Shown here: positions 27,975-38,454 of the stretch, in pieces | Layout: every line of letters begins with the position of its first letter | Numbering within the stretch: the first letter of the stretch is position 1 | NCBI RefSeq assembly: GCF_010111755.1 | Contig: NC_088957.1 | Span: 1 to 64,000, forward strand | From: Nakaseomyces glabratus | Taxonomy: Eukaryota; Ascomycota; Saccharomycetes; Saccharomycetales; Saccharomycetaceae | Direction of reading: 5' to 3' | Length of the DNA: 64,000 bases | Position numbers and translations under genes: made by a program | Notes under the pieces: generated by a model | What the model saw: only the letters and a program-made list of their open reading frames with translations | Databases searched by the model: none | What the model was told of the DNA's origin: nothing

Positions 27975-28038
27975 ATCTCATCGCGGCAGTAATCTGCTGA
28001 AAATTTTTTTCGAAATTTTGATTATTGAAGCTCATCGC
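27975..28038 (-). promoter_or_regulatory. Two PAC sites flanking an RRPE-like tract upstream of ZUO1
   Basis: Perfect PAC elements (GCGATGAGAT at 27975-27984 and GCGATGAGCT at 28029-28038, both on the minus strand) flank TGAAAATTTTTTT at 27998-28010, a match to the RRPE. They lie 146-209 bp upstream of the ZUO1 ATG. In yeast PAC is bound by Dot6/Tod6 and RRPE by Stb3, and the pair marks the ribosome-biogenesis regulon. Confidence 0.85.
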
Positions 28039-28183
28039 CCAGCAATTTGGAAAATAAGCCATATAGCTCAAAAGCACTCTTCCATTCAGTATTCTGTTTT
28101 GAAATAATATATATCATCACTTGTTGTGCAACAATAACTAAACAATAACAAGTGGTAAACCTCATTGTATAGACCTAGCAAAA

Positions 28184-29485
28184 ATGTTTACGTTACCAGC
28201 TTTAACCAGGGACATAACCGTTGAAGTCAATACGTCAGCACAAAAGTCCAGTGCTGTTCGTCGCCCAATCGAACCAGTGGGCAAGTACTTTATGCACCAT
28301 GCTCAAAGAACATTGAGAAATCACACATGGTCTGAATTTGAAAAACTGCAAGCTGAACAAAACGTCAAGAAAGTTGATGAATCTAATGTGGACCCGGACG
28401 AAGCTCTATTTGATCAAGAGATTGCTGATGTGAGCTTGCTGACACATGATCCAAGAGATTGGAAAACAGCTGATTTATATGCAGCTATGGGTCTTTCAAA
28501 ACTACGTTTTAGAGCCACAGAAAATCAAATTATCAAGTCCCACAGAAAACAAGTTGTGAAGTACCACCCTGATAAGCAATCTGCTCACGGTGCTGGGCTA
28601 GATCAAGATGGTTTCTTTAAAATCATTCAGAAATCCTTTGAGACATTAACTGATGTTACTAAGAGACGTCAATATGACTCATGTGACTTTAACGCGGATG
28701 TGTTACCACCAAAGAAAGGTACTGACTATGATTTCTATGAAGCATGGGGTCCTGTCTTCGAAGCCGAGGCCCGTTTTTCTAAGAAAACACCAGTTCCAAG
28801 TTTAGGTGATGCTAAGTCTACCAAGAAAGAAGTTGAAGCATTTTACTCATTTTGGCATAGATTTGATTCTTGGAGAACATTCGAATTTTTGGATGAGGAT
28901 GTCCCAGATGACTCTTCTAACAGAGATCACAAGCGTTACATTGAGAGAAAGAACAAAGCTGCCAGGGATAAGAAGAAGACCGCCGATAATGCTAGATTGG
29001 TTAAATTGGTTGAAAGAGCATTGAGTGAGGATCCACGTATCAAGCAATTCAAGGAAGAGGAGAAGAAAGAAAAGGAAAGAAAGAAATGGGAAAAGGAAGC
29101 AGGTAGCAGGGCCGAAGCTGAGGCTAAGGCTAAGGCTGAAGCTGAGGCTAAGGCTAAGGCTGAAGCTGAAGCTCAGGAAGCGGCTCTTGCTAAAGCTGAT
29201 AAGAAGAAAGCAAAAGAAGCTGCAAAAGCTGCAAAGAAGAAGAACAAGAGAGCTATCCGTAATTTGCCAAAGGAAAGCGATTACTTCGGTGACTCTGATA
29301 AGGCTTCTGCCATTGACGAGCAAGTTGGTTTGATTGTTGACTCTATTGTTGACGAAGAATTAGTTGAAATTGCTGGCAAGATCAAGGCCAGTCCTGCCGA
29401 CGGCAAAGTAGTGCTACAAGAAGCTGCTAAGAAGTTGTCTGATTCTGGCAAGCTTCCTGCCTCTTTGCTCTCTTACTTTATTTAG
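28184..29485 (+). CDS. ZUO1: Zuotin, ribosome-associated J-protein
   Basis: A 433-residue protein, the same length as S. cerevisiae Zuo1. With Ssz1 it forms the ribosome-associated complex, which stimulates the ATPase of Ssb Hsp70 on nascent chains. The J-domain begins near residue 98 and carries the HPD tripeptide at 128-130 (KYHPDKQS). A zuotin homology region follows. A charged helix of about residues 285-365, rich in Glu/Lys/Ala repeats (AEAKAKAEAEA), is the rRNA-contacting and middle region. The C-terminal part fits the helical bundle that contacts the small subunit. PAC/RRPE elements sit upstream. Neighbour ERV29 in the same direction matches S. cerevisiae synteny (YGR285C-YGR284C). Confidence 0.97.
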   Translation: MFTLPALTRDITVEVNTSAQKSSAVRRPIEPVGKYFMHHAQRTLRNHTWSEFEKLQAEQNVKKVDESNVDPDEALFDQEIADVSLLTHDPRDWKTADLYAAMGLSKLRFRATENQIIKSHRKQVVKYHPDKQSAHGAGLDQDGFFKIIQKSFETLTDVTKRRQYDSCDFNADVLPPKKGTDYDFYEAWGPVFEAEARFSKKTPVPSLGDAKSTKKEVEAFYSFWHRFDSWRTFEFLDEDVPDDSSNRDHKRYIERKNKAARDKKKTADNARLVKLVERALSEDPRIKQFKEEEKKEKERKKWEKEAGSRAEAEAKAKAEAEAKAKAEAEAQEAALAKADKKKAKEAAKAAKKKNKRAIRNLPKESDYFGDSDKASAIDEQVGLIVDSIVDEELVEIAGKIKASPADGKVVLQEAAKKLSDSGKLPASLLSYFI

Positions 29486-30173
29486 ACGCATCTGTTCTAT
29501 AGACTCTATGATAATGGCCTTAGAATAGCAAATAATTTTTTTGATCTCTCACTTCTACCCTCAAATTATATCAAAATTGGGAAATAGGAATTCTATTTTC
29601 AAATTTGAATTTAAATAGATGTAAGTAATGTAGATATAGGAAACTATGCAGTAAAAGCAATATCTGAACTAATGTTGCTGGAAATATACCTTCTATTTAG
29701 ACACTATGCATTTTAAGTTTAAAGTATGAGTTTCAACAATGCCCACCCCAGCCATTTATTTTTTTTTGTCGTTCTGGAAAAATTCAATACTCTCTTGGGA
29801 TCAAAGGGGAAAATGCCAACAAAGGTAATTTCTTTGAAAAGCAAAATTCTGGCATAGAGGACAGGATTTTGGAAATTGACAAATCTTCTTGATCTTGTAG
29901 ACCCTAAGATCTAGATATAGGTCTGTTTCCGTCTACCGGTGGTATTGTGTTGCGGAAGGAACATTCTGGTCTAGTGTTATAATATATTTCGTCGACTCAA
30001 TAGTTAAGGAATACTAAACTTTGTGTTCGATTCATTGCAAGTGTTACCATATATTGGGGCCATTTATCGAATAGGGTACAATTCCACTCATAGTAAGCAG
30101 ACACTTAAAAAGGTGAAACTACAAGCTAATTAAAACGTTATATTTATTTGACACCATTTTCATTCAATAGCCA
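29486..30173. other. ZUO1-ERV29 intergenic region
   Basis: Holds the ZUO1 3' end and the ERV29 promoter. I see AT-rich sequence, a T9 run near 29760 and no gene. Confidence 0.7.
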
Positions 30174-31133
30174 ATGTCGTCTTATATGTCTCATAGAAGA
30201 GCTGGTGATGCCGGTATCCCAACTAGCAGGAACCCGCAAGCTAGCAATTTCACTCCAATGAATACAACTCCAAGCTATCCAAATATTCGCAAATTTCCTG
30301 GTCAAAGTTCTAACGGATTTGAAGACCTAAAGCAGAAAGCTGAGAAGTTTGCTGAAAAGGTGGAGGATTTGACTACACATCCTATAGTGCACCAGATCAG
30401 TCCTTATGTTCCTAGCATTTCTCGGTTCTTTATTGTGGCCACTTTTTATGAGGATTCATTCCGTATTCTTACACAATGGTCTGACCAAGTATTTTATCTA
30501 CACAAATGGAAGCACTATCCATATATACTTGTTGTTTTGTTTTTGTTAATTGTTACTATCTGTATGTTGGGTGGTGCTACTTTGTTGGTTTTGAGAAAGC
30601 ATACCAACTATGCAACTGGTGTTTTATGTGGATGTATTATCATGCAAGCTCTTGTCTATGGTTTATTCTCTGGTTCGGCCTTTGTGTTGAGAAACATCAG
30701 TGTCATTGGTGGCTTGCTAATCGCCTTCAGTGACTCTATTGTCAGAAATAAGACCACATTTGCGATGTTACCTGAATTGAACAGCAAAGATGATCAAACT
30801 AAGGGCTACCTATTACTGGCTGGTCGTATGTTAATTGTTATTATGTTTATTGCCTTCACTTTCAGCAAGTCTATAATCACTATTCTGATTACCGTTGTCT
30901 GCACGGTGTGCTTTGCTATCGGTTACAAGACCAAGTTTGCCTCCATAATGCTGGGTTTCATTTTGACTTTCTACAACGTTACTTTGAACAACTACTGGTT
31001 CTACGACAACAGCAAGAGGGATTTCTTGAAGTACGAGTTTTATCAGAATTTGAGCATCATTGGCGGTCTGCTACTAGTCACCAACACCGGTGCTGGCGAA
31101 CTATCTGTTGATTCGAAGAAGCGTATTTACTGA
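30174..31133 (+). CDS. ERV29: ER-Golgi cargo receptor of the SURF4 family
   Basis: A 319-residue multi-spanning membrane protein of COPII vesicles that packages soluble secretory cargo such as pro-alpha-factor and carboxypeptidase Y. A hydrophilic N-terminus of about 75 residues is followed by the conserved segment FYEDSFRILTQWSDQV and several hydrophobic helices (from about residue 115 to 305). It ends KKRIY, a basic ER-retrieval-like tail suited to COPI return. Length is close to S. cerevisiae Erv29 (310). In S. cerevisiae it also lies beside ZUO1. YGR283C, which lies between ERV29 and BGL2 in S. cerevisiae, is absent here. Confidence 0.95.
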   Translation: MSSYMSHRRAGDAGIPTSRNPQASNFTPMNTTPSYPNIRKFPGQSSNGFEDLKQKAEKFAEKVEDLTTHPIVHQISPYVPSISRFFIVATFYEDSFRILTQWSDQVFYLHKWKHYPYILVVLFLLIVTICMLGGATLLVLRKHTNYATGVLCGCIIMQALVYGLFSGSAFVLRNISVIGGLLIAFSDSIVRNKTTFAMLPELNSKDDQTKGYLLLAGRMLIVIMFIAFTFSKSIITILITVVCTVCFAIGYKTKFASIMLGFILTFYNVTLNNYWFYDNSKRDFLKYEFYQNLSIIGGLLLVTNTGAGELSVDSKKRIY

Positions 31134-32390
31134 ACGCACGCATGCACGCACAGCACGCCATATATTGAGTTAGAAGCCCTATGGCTAAAAATACGCATAC
31201 TTACTTCTTGTAAGAGCTAAAGAAGATAAACGTCACAAATCGCACTATGTACCTTCCTGCTCTTTGCGAGCTATACATATATACATATGTTAGTTACCAG
31301 CATCAAAAAACCATCCTAAATACATAGTCACAGCAACAATAGTGAGTGGTCTGCAGTATACAGTAGTCGGGGCTCCACGGCATCAGCCATACGTGCGCCG
31401 ATTGCCAGCATGACTAAAAGATATCATCACTTCTCACCACAAATCACACCACCTGCATTCTGTTCGTCAAGAGACTAGATGGCCCCTCACACCGGTGGGG
31501 GGGGAAGGAGTGAGATGCGAACCGAAGAACAAGGAGGCACAGAGAAACACGCGTACAAGTGTGTTTTAATAGCTACGTATCACACGATACTAATAGGCAC
31601 GTATTATATGATGTGTGTATAGAGTGACAAGAAAAAAATTTTTTTTCTCGTTTTTGACTTCTAAATATATCATACTCTGGCTTCCAACCGCTCCCCCCGT
31701 CCCACCGTAGTCTTCTGCGGAGGGCTCAGTGGCAGACGACAGAGGGCTCCTGTTTGTTTTGCTTTTCTTCTACGCGCACAACGGGAACACCTTTGCAGAA
31801 GAAGCCGTAGGAGTAGGAGGTACGCAGGGATGTGAGAGGAGGGGGGGAAGGGTTAGTGCTACTGAGCTACTGAGCAACTGAGCTACTGAGAGCTGGTGCT
31901 GACATTCGGTGCAGTCCCTTCTGGGGCTACTGGGGCTACTGGGGCTGGAATGTTCGCTGCGCTGTGGATTACCTCCCCCCCCCCCCCCGAAACTCGTCTG
32001 CGTTGGTCGAGAAGTTCGATGCTTTGGAATCGAAGCTGTTCGGCACTGAGAAATGGTCGCACACGGCATTTTGTCAGTAGCTTGGATTGTGGGAGAGCGA
32101 CGGGAAGCACGGGGAGGCCGCAGCTCTGAAGTTTTTCCAAGCTTCATCTTTCCCTCTCAGCAAACCAAACAATAAACAAATCGAGTTCTCGAGGAAATAG
32201 AACTTTGCCCATAATACAGTGGAAAAATATCACTTCTAAAACAAAACAATTGCAAACGGGCCTTCGGTGGGAACATATATAAAACAAATAGCACACTAAC
32301 CTTGGTACTCTTAGAAGGTGTATAGAACAGAATAGAGTACATACTAAAGGTAATACACATATCAATAAAAAAAATAATAAGATAAGAAAT
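31134..32390. other. ERV29-BGL2 intergenic region with low-complexity tracts
   Basis: No gene seen. It holds an ACGCACGCATGCACGCAC run just after the ERV29 stop, tandem ACTGAGCT-type units at about 31858-31895, three GGGGCTACT-type units at about 31923-31948 and a run of 14 C at 31975-31988. A TATA-like TATATAAA at 32276-32283, about 110 bp before the ATG, probably serves BGL2. Confidence 0.75.
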
Positions 32391-33317
32391 ATGCGTTTCA
32401 GTACTGTTGCAGCTTTAGCATTTGGTGCCTCCCAGGTTGCTGCCATCGGTGAGTTGGCTTTCAACCTTGGTGTCAAGAACAATGACGGTACCTGTAAGAC
32501 TACTAACGACTACGAAAACGATCTGAAGGTCTTGAAGAGCTACACTTCCACTGTCAAGGTGTATGCTGCTTCAGACTGTAACACTTTGGAAAACTTGGGT
32601 CCTGCTGCCGAGGCTGAAGGTTTCAACATCTTCTTGGGTATCTGGCCAAACGATGAGGCTCACTTCCAAGCTGAGAAGAACGCTCTGTCCAGTTTCTTGC
32701 CTAACTTGAAGTCCTCCACCATCGCCGGTTTCTTGGTCGGTTCCGAAGCTCTATACCGTGACGACTTGACCGCCTCCCAACTGGCTGACAAGATCAACGA
32801 CATCAGAAACTATGTCTCCAACATCAAAGACTCTCAAGGTAACTCCTACTCCGGTAAGCAAGTCGGTACCGTCGACTCCTGGAATGTCTTGGTCGCTGGT
32901 TACAACGCCCCAGTCATCACTGCCAGTGACTTCGTCATGGCTAACGCTTTCTCCTACTGGCAAGGTCAAACTATGCAAAACGCTTCTTACTCTTTCTTCG
33001 ACGACATTATGCAAGCTTTGCAAACCATCCAAGGTGTTAAGGGCTCTACTGACATCACTTTCTGGGTCGGTGAAACTGGCTGGCCAACCGATGGTACTAA
33101 CTTCGAAGCCTCTTACCCATCTGTCGACAACGCTAAGCAATTCTGGAAGGAAGGTATCTGTGCTATGAGAGCCTGGGGTGTTAACGTCATCGTTTTTGAA
33201 GCATTCGATGAAGACTGGAAGCCAAACACCTCTGGTACTTCTGATGTTGAAAAGCACTGGGGTGTCTGGACCTCTGGTGACAACTTGAAGTACTCTTTGG
33301 ACTGTAGCTTCAACTAA
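32391..33317 (+). CDS. BGL2: Cell-wall glucan 1,3-beta-glucosidase/glucanosyltransferase (GH17)
   Basis: A 308-residue secreted GH17 enzyme that cleaves and transfers beta-1,3-glucan in the wall, introducing beta-1,6 linkages; it is a major wall protein. Residues 1-18 or so are a signal peptide ending near SQVAA. The two catalytic glutamates are expected at E119 (FLVGSEALYR, acid/base) and E228 (FWVGETGWPTDG, nucleophile). There is no GPI signal, consistent with a soluble or non-covalently bound wall enzyme. Codon use is strongly biased (GGT, TTG, AAG, GTC), indicating high expression. Length matches S. cerevisiae Bgl2 (313), and the convergent neighbour YOR1 matches synteny. Confidence 0.97.
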   Translation: MRFSTVAALAFGASQVAAIGELAFNLGVKNNDGTCKTTNDYENDLKVLKSYTSTVKVYAASDCNTLENLGPAAEAEGFNIFLGIWPNDEAHFQAEKNALSSFLPNLKSSTIAGFLVGSEALYRDDLTASQLADKINDIRNYVSNIKDSQGNSYSGKQVGTVDSWNVLVAGYNAPVITASDFVMANAFSYWQGQTMQNASYSFFDDIMQALQTIQGVKGSTDITFWVGETGWPTDGTNFEASYPSVDNAKQFWKEGICAMRAWGVNVIVFEAFDEDWKPNTSGTSDVEKHWGVWTSGDNLKYSLDCSFN

Positions 33318-34020
33318 GTTGCTAGATCTATAAAATAAAATACAATGAGGACGTGCTCTACGGATTACTGTCGAATTCGGTTATGACTTTGTACTCTTCT
33401 TTTATATTGACTAGGAGAGTGATATTTGCTTTGTTAATTACCAATTCAGTTATCAAAATGGCCTCATTTTCTATTTCTCAATTTTCGTTTTTATAATTTT
33501 ATTTTTTGGCGGTAAAATTGGTTCTAGGAGTTCAATTAATTTTCGTTCTATGTTTGAAATTTGTTCTAATAGAGGATCAGAAAATTGATACTCCAGTTAG
33601 AGTTATTTGTTTATTATTCTTTTAGAAAACCGGTGATATATTTATGTAAGTTATTTCATCAAGATATATTAAGTTTCAGAAAAAATCTCTGTGCACACTG
33701 CAAAGAGTCGAGCCATGGGAGAACTTACACGTTTGTGATAATAGTCCAGGTTATTACTGCAGTTCATAAAGTCTATCTTTATTTTAAGGCGGCCTATCTG
33801 ACATTATTAGGATATACTAATGAATAATAAAATGCAATACTGAGTGGTATTAATAAATAATAATTATATAAGTAAGTTAACTTGTAATCAATCAATCGTA
33901 AAATCAATCATAAAATATCCAGGTGTTCAAGTAGTCACACGTCCTCTATAAAAAAATCCAATAAACATCCGATTTCTATCTATTGTCAAATGCAAATGCT
34001 AATTAAAAGTTAGATTGTCA
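33318..34020. other. BGL2-YOR1 convergent intergenic region
   Basis: About 700 bp between two stop codons. AT-rich, no gene recognised; it must hold both 3' ends. Confidence 0.7.
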
Positions 34021-37000
34021 CTATTTTTTTGGAAAGTCATCTACAGTTATGCCAGATCTGTCACACATACTTCTGAAAATACTTTTTTCATTATTGAATA
34101 AAATTTCAGGTTTATCGAATTCTGCTACCTCACCCTTCTCCAAAACTAGAATACGATCATAATTTAAAATGGTTTTCAACCTGTGCGCAATACATAGGAT
34201 TGTACAGTCCTGGAATTCTGTAGCAATACGAGTTTGGATTTTTCCATCAGTCTCGTAATCAACAGAAGATGTAGCCTCATCTAAAATTAGAATCTTAGAT
34301 TGTCTAACTAATGCCCTTGTTAATGCTAGTACTTGTCTTTCACCTAGAGAAAAGTTTGCACCATCTTCTTCGACAATTTGATCAAGATGAAATTTGTGCA
34401 TATTATTGTAAGAACCATTCTTATCAGGTTTTTGATGTTTAATATCCTCCAAATCATCCTTTTCAATTGCACCACCTCTAATCAATGAGTTCCACAAGGA
34501 ATCATCGGAAAATTCATTGAAGGGATCCAAATTCTTTCTAATAGTACCTCTAAATAAAACGGGGTCTTGGGGTATAATAGACAGCTTTCTACGCAAGTCA
34601 TACAAACCTAACTTAAAAGTGTCAATTCCGTCAATGAATATCCTACCACTTGTAAGCTCATTCAGCCTGTACAAAGCTGTCATAATAGTAGATTTACCAG
34701 CACCTGTTCTACCACAAATACCAATTTTTTCCCCACCTGCAATTGATAAGTTCACATTTTTCAGAACAGTTGGTAGACCTGGCCTATAAGCGAAGCTTAC
34801 ATCTTCAAATATCACTTCACCATTAGTAGGCCAATTATCTGGTGGGGAGTAATCCGATTTTCTATAGGCAGCTTCTTGGGGTAATTCAGTTGCATATGTT
34901 ACTAATCTTTCTGCACTATTCATATCATTTTCAGTTTGAGTAAGAGCACGTAAGACAGTGTTTAATAGACCAGGTAATTGTAATACATAGGTCAGCAAAA
35001 CACCCACAGCTGATGGAGATATGTGGAATTGTCTAGTAACACATAGCAAAGAGATAATTAAAGCAAATGCAACAGCAATCATGTCAAGAAAAATGGCAAC
35101 CCATCTCTGTACTGATACAACCATATAACTTACTTCGTTCATTTTATTGATCAAGAAGTCCATCTTGGTCATATATCTGTCCTGACTTTTATAGGCTTTA
35201 ATCGTATCCATACCACCCAAAACCTCAATAAGGTTGTTATACACAAAAGATCTTTGAATAGCTTCCAGTCTTTTGATTTCTCTTCCAGCACTCTGATAAT
35301 GATCAGCTATTAATACAAAAACGAGCAATAAGAATGGTATTGCGATGGCAAACCAAGGTAGGTAAACTATGCATAAAACACAAACACCTATGATGTTAGC
35401 GAATTGTGACATCATTAAACGAATATTTTCAGTTAATTCATTATCCAAACTGTCGGTATCCTTGGTGAATCTGTTTAAGATTCTACCCAACGGAGTGGTA
35501 TCGAGATATGACATTGGAGCATGTAAAATTCTTTTAACAGCCTTTAAATTTAACCATTTTGAAGCCATAATACCCATCATGCATAGCATAGTAAACTGTA
35601 TATTCATAAATAAATAACCACCAAAAACAAAGAACGAATAGAGACCCATGTAAAAGCTTGTTGATCTATTCTTAAACTTATTTTCTGTCCAGTAAGATAA
35701 CCAAACGGATGAGAATAAATTACAGAATGTAGTAAACATAATCATTACACCATATAGTGGTATTATGATTATGCCCCATTTACCAACAGCTGAGTCAATG
35801 TACTCCTTGTATACTTTCCAGCCAATACTGTTTACAGCACGTTCTTCTTTTGTCATAGTTAGACCTTCTTTTGCCATTGACTTTCTGGTGATTTCTTTTT
35901 CAAGCTCAGACATCTCAAGTTTTAAAGGATCCTCAGTAACCTCATATTCGTCGCCCTCCACTTCTTCTTCATCATCCTTCTTTTCAGAGGAAAATTGTAG
36001 TAGATTTATAAGTGTTTGATTTCTCGTTTTTAGTTCTTCAACGGTACCTATGTCAACAGAACCATTAGTGCTTAAAACAATCACTCTATCAGCTTTTTCA
36101 ATTAACGATAGTTGATGTGTCGCTAGGATTCTGGTTTTGCTTTGTAAGGTTTGTAGGAAGCATTCATCCATAATATGCTTCCCCACTCTAGAGTCAACAG
36201 CACTGAGAACATCGTCGAATAAATAAATATCTTTGTTTTTGTAGACACTTCTAGCAAGATTGATACGCGCCTTTTGACCACCAGAAAGAGTAATACCACG
36301 CTCACCAATTTCTGTCATATCACCTGCTGGTAAAATATCTATATCGGCCTGCAAAGAGCACACCCTTATAACTTCCTTATACTTCTCTCTGTCATAAGGA
36401 GAACCAAATATAATATTGTCCCTAACAGTGGCATTTTGAATCCATGGGTATCCACAAAGTAACATATGACCATTAATATCCAACTCGCCTGTTGTTTGTG
36501 GCATAAACCCGGCCATTGCATTCAACAATGACGATTTACCTGTACCTATTGGACCTGTTATCATTATAAACTCTCCCTTTTTGATTTCAAAATTCAAGTT
36601 TGAGAACTTAGTAAAAGTTTTAGTTCCTTCACCGTTGCTAGTGGATCTTTCATTATCTTCCTCTCCAATAGCATCAACAATAACTTGATTTTTATTATCC
36701 TTATTGGTATCCTTTTTATTCTTGTTGCCTAGTTGTTCTTTCTTTTTCTCTTCATCTGCATCGTTTAATTCATAGTCTTCCCATTCAAAAGAAGCATCTT
36801 TCATTGCTAGTGCAATCTCACTCTCTGCATCTAGCTGCTTTTCATTTTTATGGATTTGATTAATCAAACTATCAGGGTTAAATGGGTCCGAACTTTCTGG
36901 TGCTTCTAATAATTCTTGGAATCTGTTTAAACCTAAAACCATATCAATACCTGTTGCAATAGCAATTGGTAAGAAAAACATTTGTAGGGATAGGACTTGA

Positions 37001-38454
37001 AATAATGACAAGGAGGAGAAAACCTTTGCTGGATTTTCTCTTGCCTCATTGTTGACTTTGTACATGGATAGGAAAGTAATTAGTGATGCAATATTTGGTA
37101 ACGACATTGCCATTGCAATCAGAAAGTTTCTTAACATCTGCATCCTTCTGACTCGCGAGATCTCCTTAGTTCTAATATCTTGTATATTCTTCTCGTAAGC
37201 ATCTTCCCATGCATAAAATTTAACCATCTTCATATTTGATAAGACTTCTCTCATCATTGTAACTCTTTGGTCTGTGAAAATATTGGCTGCGATTCTTAGC
37301 CCCAAAATCCATTTGAATGCAAATAAGGAAATACAGAAACCACCAACAAATACACCTACACCTGCAAGAGAGATAGTCCCCAAGTTAACTATCAACTGGA
37401 CAATACAAATTGCCAAGATGGCTGGGAAACCAGCCAAGAACGGTTGGAATGACAAGGCAAATTCTAGTCTCGATAAATCTGTAGTAACAAAAGAGGTAAC
37501 TTTACCATTTGGGAATTTATGTTTAGCGTACCCACTAGCTTTGAACATTTTTTTCATAGCAGCTTTGATCAGCACTGATCTCGCCTGGATACCAGTAACT
37601 TGAGAGGCGTGGAAAAAATGATTGAATAGGATCCCATTGAATAGTAACATTACACAAGCACCGATGGCGTAACCGACACCTTTATTCACATGTAATGGAG
37701 GGTAGAAGGCTTTTTCTTCCACGAACCTGATCAGTCTCTTTGTCAGCATGGGGTTGAAACCAGATGCACAGTTGGCCAGTATTGCCAATAGCACAGCCCA
37801 AGAGTATTGTTTCTTAAACGTGAAAAATAAGGCTCTAAGCACAGTGAATTTCTTTAAAGTGGCATTCTCTAGCACTTCTTCAGGGGTGGTGTCAGGGTTT
37901 TTTTCCTTGTATTGTTTTCTTGCTTTCTCGAAGTAGTAATCCATGTTATCTTCGAAGTCCTTGAACATGACCTCTATGGACATCCGTTTATCCATTTTAA
38001 ACAAGTCATTCGGTTGGATGGTTCTCTTGTAACCTATCTTCACAATTGGTATCACCCACCACAGGAAAATGTTTGACAGTATGTTTGCGTGGAATAGAGG
38101 GTATATTTTCCGCTCTTCGTCGCGCTGGGGCACTTCCGGTATCTTTTTGGAGTGTAAGAAAGAGAACAAACGCTTCTGAGGGTATATATCGGACTGCGTC
38201 ACCTTCTCTATGTCGTTGGAGTTCAGATACGTCTGTGGCTTGTTCCGGCACACTCTGTACTCCCCGGACGTCAGAATAGAAATCTCGTCCGAGTCGGCGT
38301 CTAGATCGTAATCCTGCACCGGCGAGGCCGTCTTGGCCTTCCCAGCGGTGCTCCCCTGAGGAGACTCGCTGGACGTGGACACACGCTTGTGCTCCTGGTC
38401 ATAGCTGTCCGAGTCGCCACCTGATCCCGCAGCGGCTGAGTCTTTCCTGAGCAT
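34021..38454 (-). CDS. YOR1: Plasma-membrane ABCC-type multidrug transporter
   Basis: A 1477-residue full ABC transporter, the same length as S. cerevisiae Yor1, which exports oligomycin and other organic anions and affects phospholipid asymmetry. Order: cytosolic N-terminus, membrane domain 1, NBD1 with Walker A GPIGTGKSS (near 633), signature LSGGQKAR (near 722) and Walker B LFDDVLSAVD (near 745). An acidic linker, membrane domain 2 and NBD2 follow, with Walker A GRTGAGKST (near 1247), signature SLGERQ (near 1366) and Walker B ILILDEATSSVD (near 1388). The degenerate second signature is usual for ABCC proteins. The promoter holds a perfect PDRE, so regulation by Pdr1 is likely. Strand and neighbours match S. 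cerevisiae YGR281W. Confidence 0.97.
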   Translation of the reverse strand: MLRKDSAAAGSGGDSDSYDQEHKRVSTSSESPQGSTAGKAKTASPVQDYDLDADSDEISILTSGEYRVCRNKPQTYLNSNDIEKVTQSDIYPQKRLFSFLHSKKIPEVPQRDEERKIYPLFHANILSNIFLWWVIPIVKIGYKRTIQPNDLFKMDKRMSIEVMFKDFEDNMDYYFEKARKQYKEKNPDTTPEEVLENATLKKFTVLRALFFTFKKQYSWAVLLAILANCASGFNPMLTKRLIRFVEEKAFYPPLHVNKGVGYAIGACVMLLFNGILFNHFFHASQVTGIQARSVLIKAAMKKMFKASGYAKHKFPNGKVTSFVTTDLSRLEFALSFQPFLAGFPAILAICIVQLIVNLGTISLAGVGVFVGGFCISLFAFKWILGLRIAANIFTDQRVTMMREVLSNMKMVKFYAWEDAYEKNIQDIRTKEISRVRRMQMLRNFLIAMAMSLPNIASLITFLSMYKVNNEARENPAKVFSSLSLFQVLSLQMFFLPIAIATGIDMVLGLNRFQELLEAPESSDPFNPDSLINQIHKNEKQLDAESEIALAMKDASFEWEDYELNDADEEKKKEQLGNKNKKDTNKDNKNQVIVDAIGEEDNERSTSNGEGTKTFTKFSNLNFEIKKGEFIMITGPIGTGKSSLLNAMAGFMPQTTGELDINGHMLLCGYPWIQNATVRDNIIFGSPYDREKYKEVIRVCSLQADIDILPAGDMTEIGERGITLSGGQKARINLARSVYKNKDIYLFDDVLSAVDSRVGKHIMDECFLQTLQSKTRILATHQLSLIEKADRVIVLSTNGSVDIGTVEELKTRNQTLINLLQFSSEKKDDEEEVEGDEYEVTEDPLKLEMSELEKEITRKSMAKEGLTMTKEERAVNSIGWKVYKEYIDSAVGKWGIIIIPLYGVMIMFTTFCNLFSSVWLSYWTENKFKNRSTSFYMGLYSFFVFGGYLFMNIQFTMLCMMGIMASKWLNLKAVKRILHAPMSYLDTTPLGRILNRFTKDTDSLDNELTENIRLMMSQFANIIGVCVLCIVYLPWFAIAIPFLLLVFVLIADHYQSAGREIKRLEAIQRSFVYNNLIEVLGGMDTIKAYKSQDRYMTKMDFLINKMNEVSYMVVSVQRWVAIFLDMIAVAFALIISLLCVTRQFHISPSAVGVLLTYVLQLPGLLNTVLRALTQTENDMNSAERLVTYATELPQEAAYRKSDYSPPDNWPTNGEVIFEDVSFAYRPGLPTVLKNVNLSIAGGEKIGICGRTGAGKSTIMTALYRLNELTSGRIFIDGIDTFKLGLYDLRRKLSIIPQDPVLFRGTIRKNLDPFNEFSDDSLWNSLIRGGAIEKDDLEDIKHQKPDKNGSYNNMHKFHLDQIVEEDGANFSLGERQVLALTRALVRQSKILILDEATSSVDYETDGKIQTRIATEFQDCTILCIAHRLKTILNYDRILVLEKGEVAEFDKPEILFNNEKSIFRSMCDRSGITVDDFPKK

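Larger units (their letters stand above)
19277..28183. other. 8.9-kb AT-rich region without a convincing gene
   Basis: The upstream region of the adhesin gene and of ZUO1. Frames are short, overlap on both strands and look random. No transposon, tRNA or conserved RNA was recognised by eye. A somewhat GC-richer patch lies at about 19850-20900. S. cerevisiae has BIO2 and other genes beyond ZUO1; nothing like them is visible here. Long intergenic regions upstream of subtelomeric adhesin genes are usual in C. glabrata. Confidence 0.7.
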
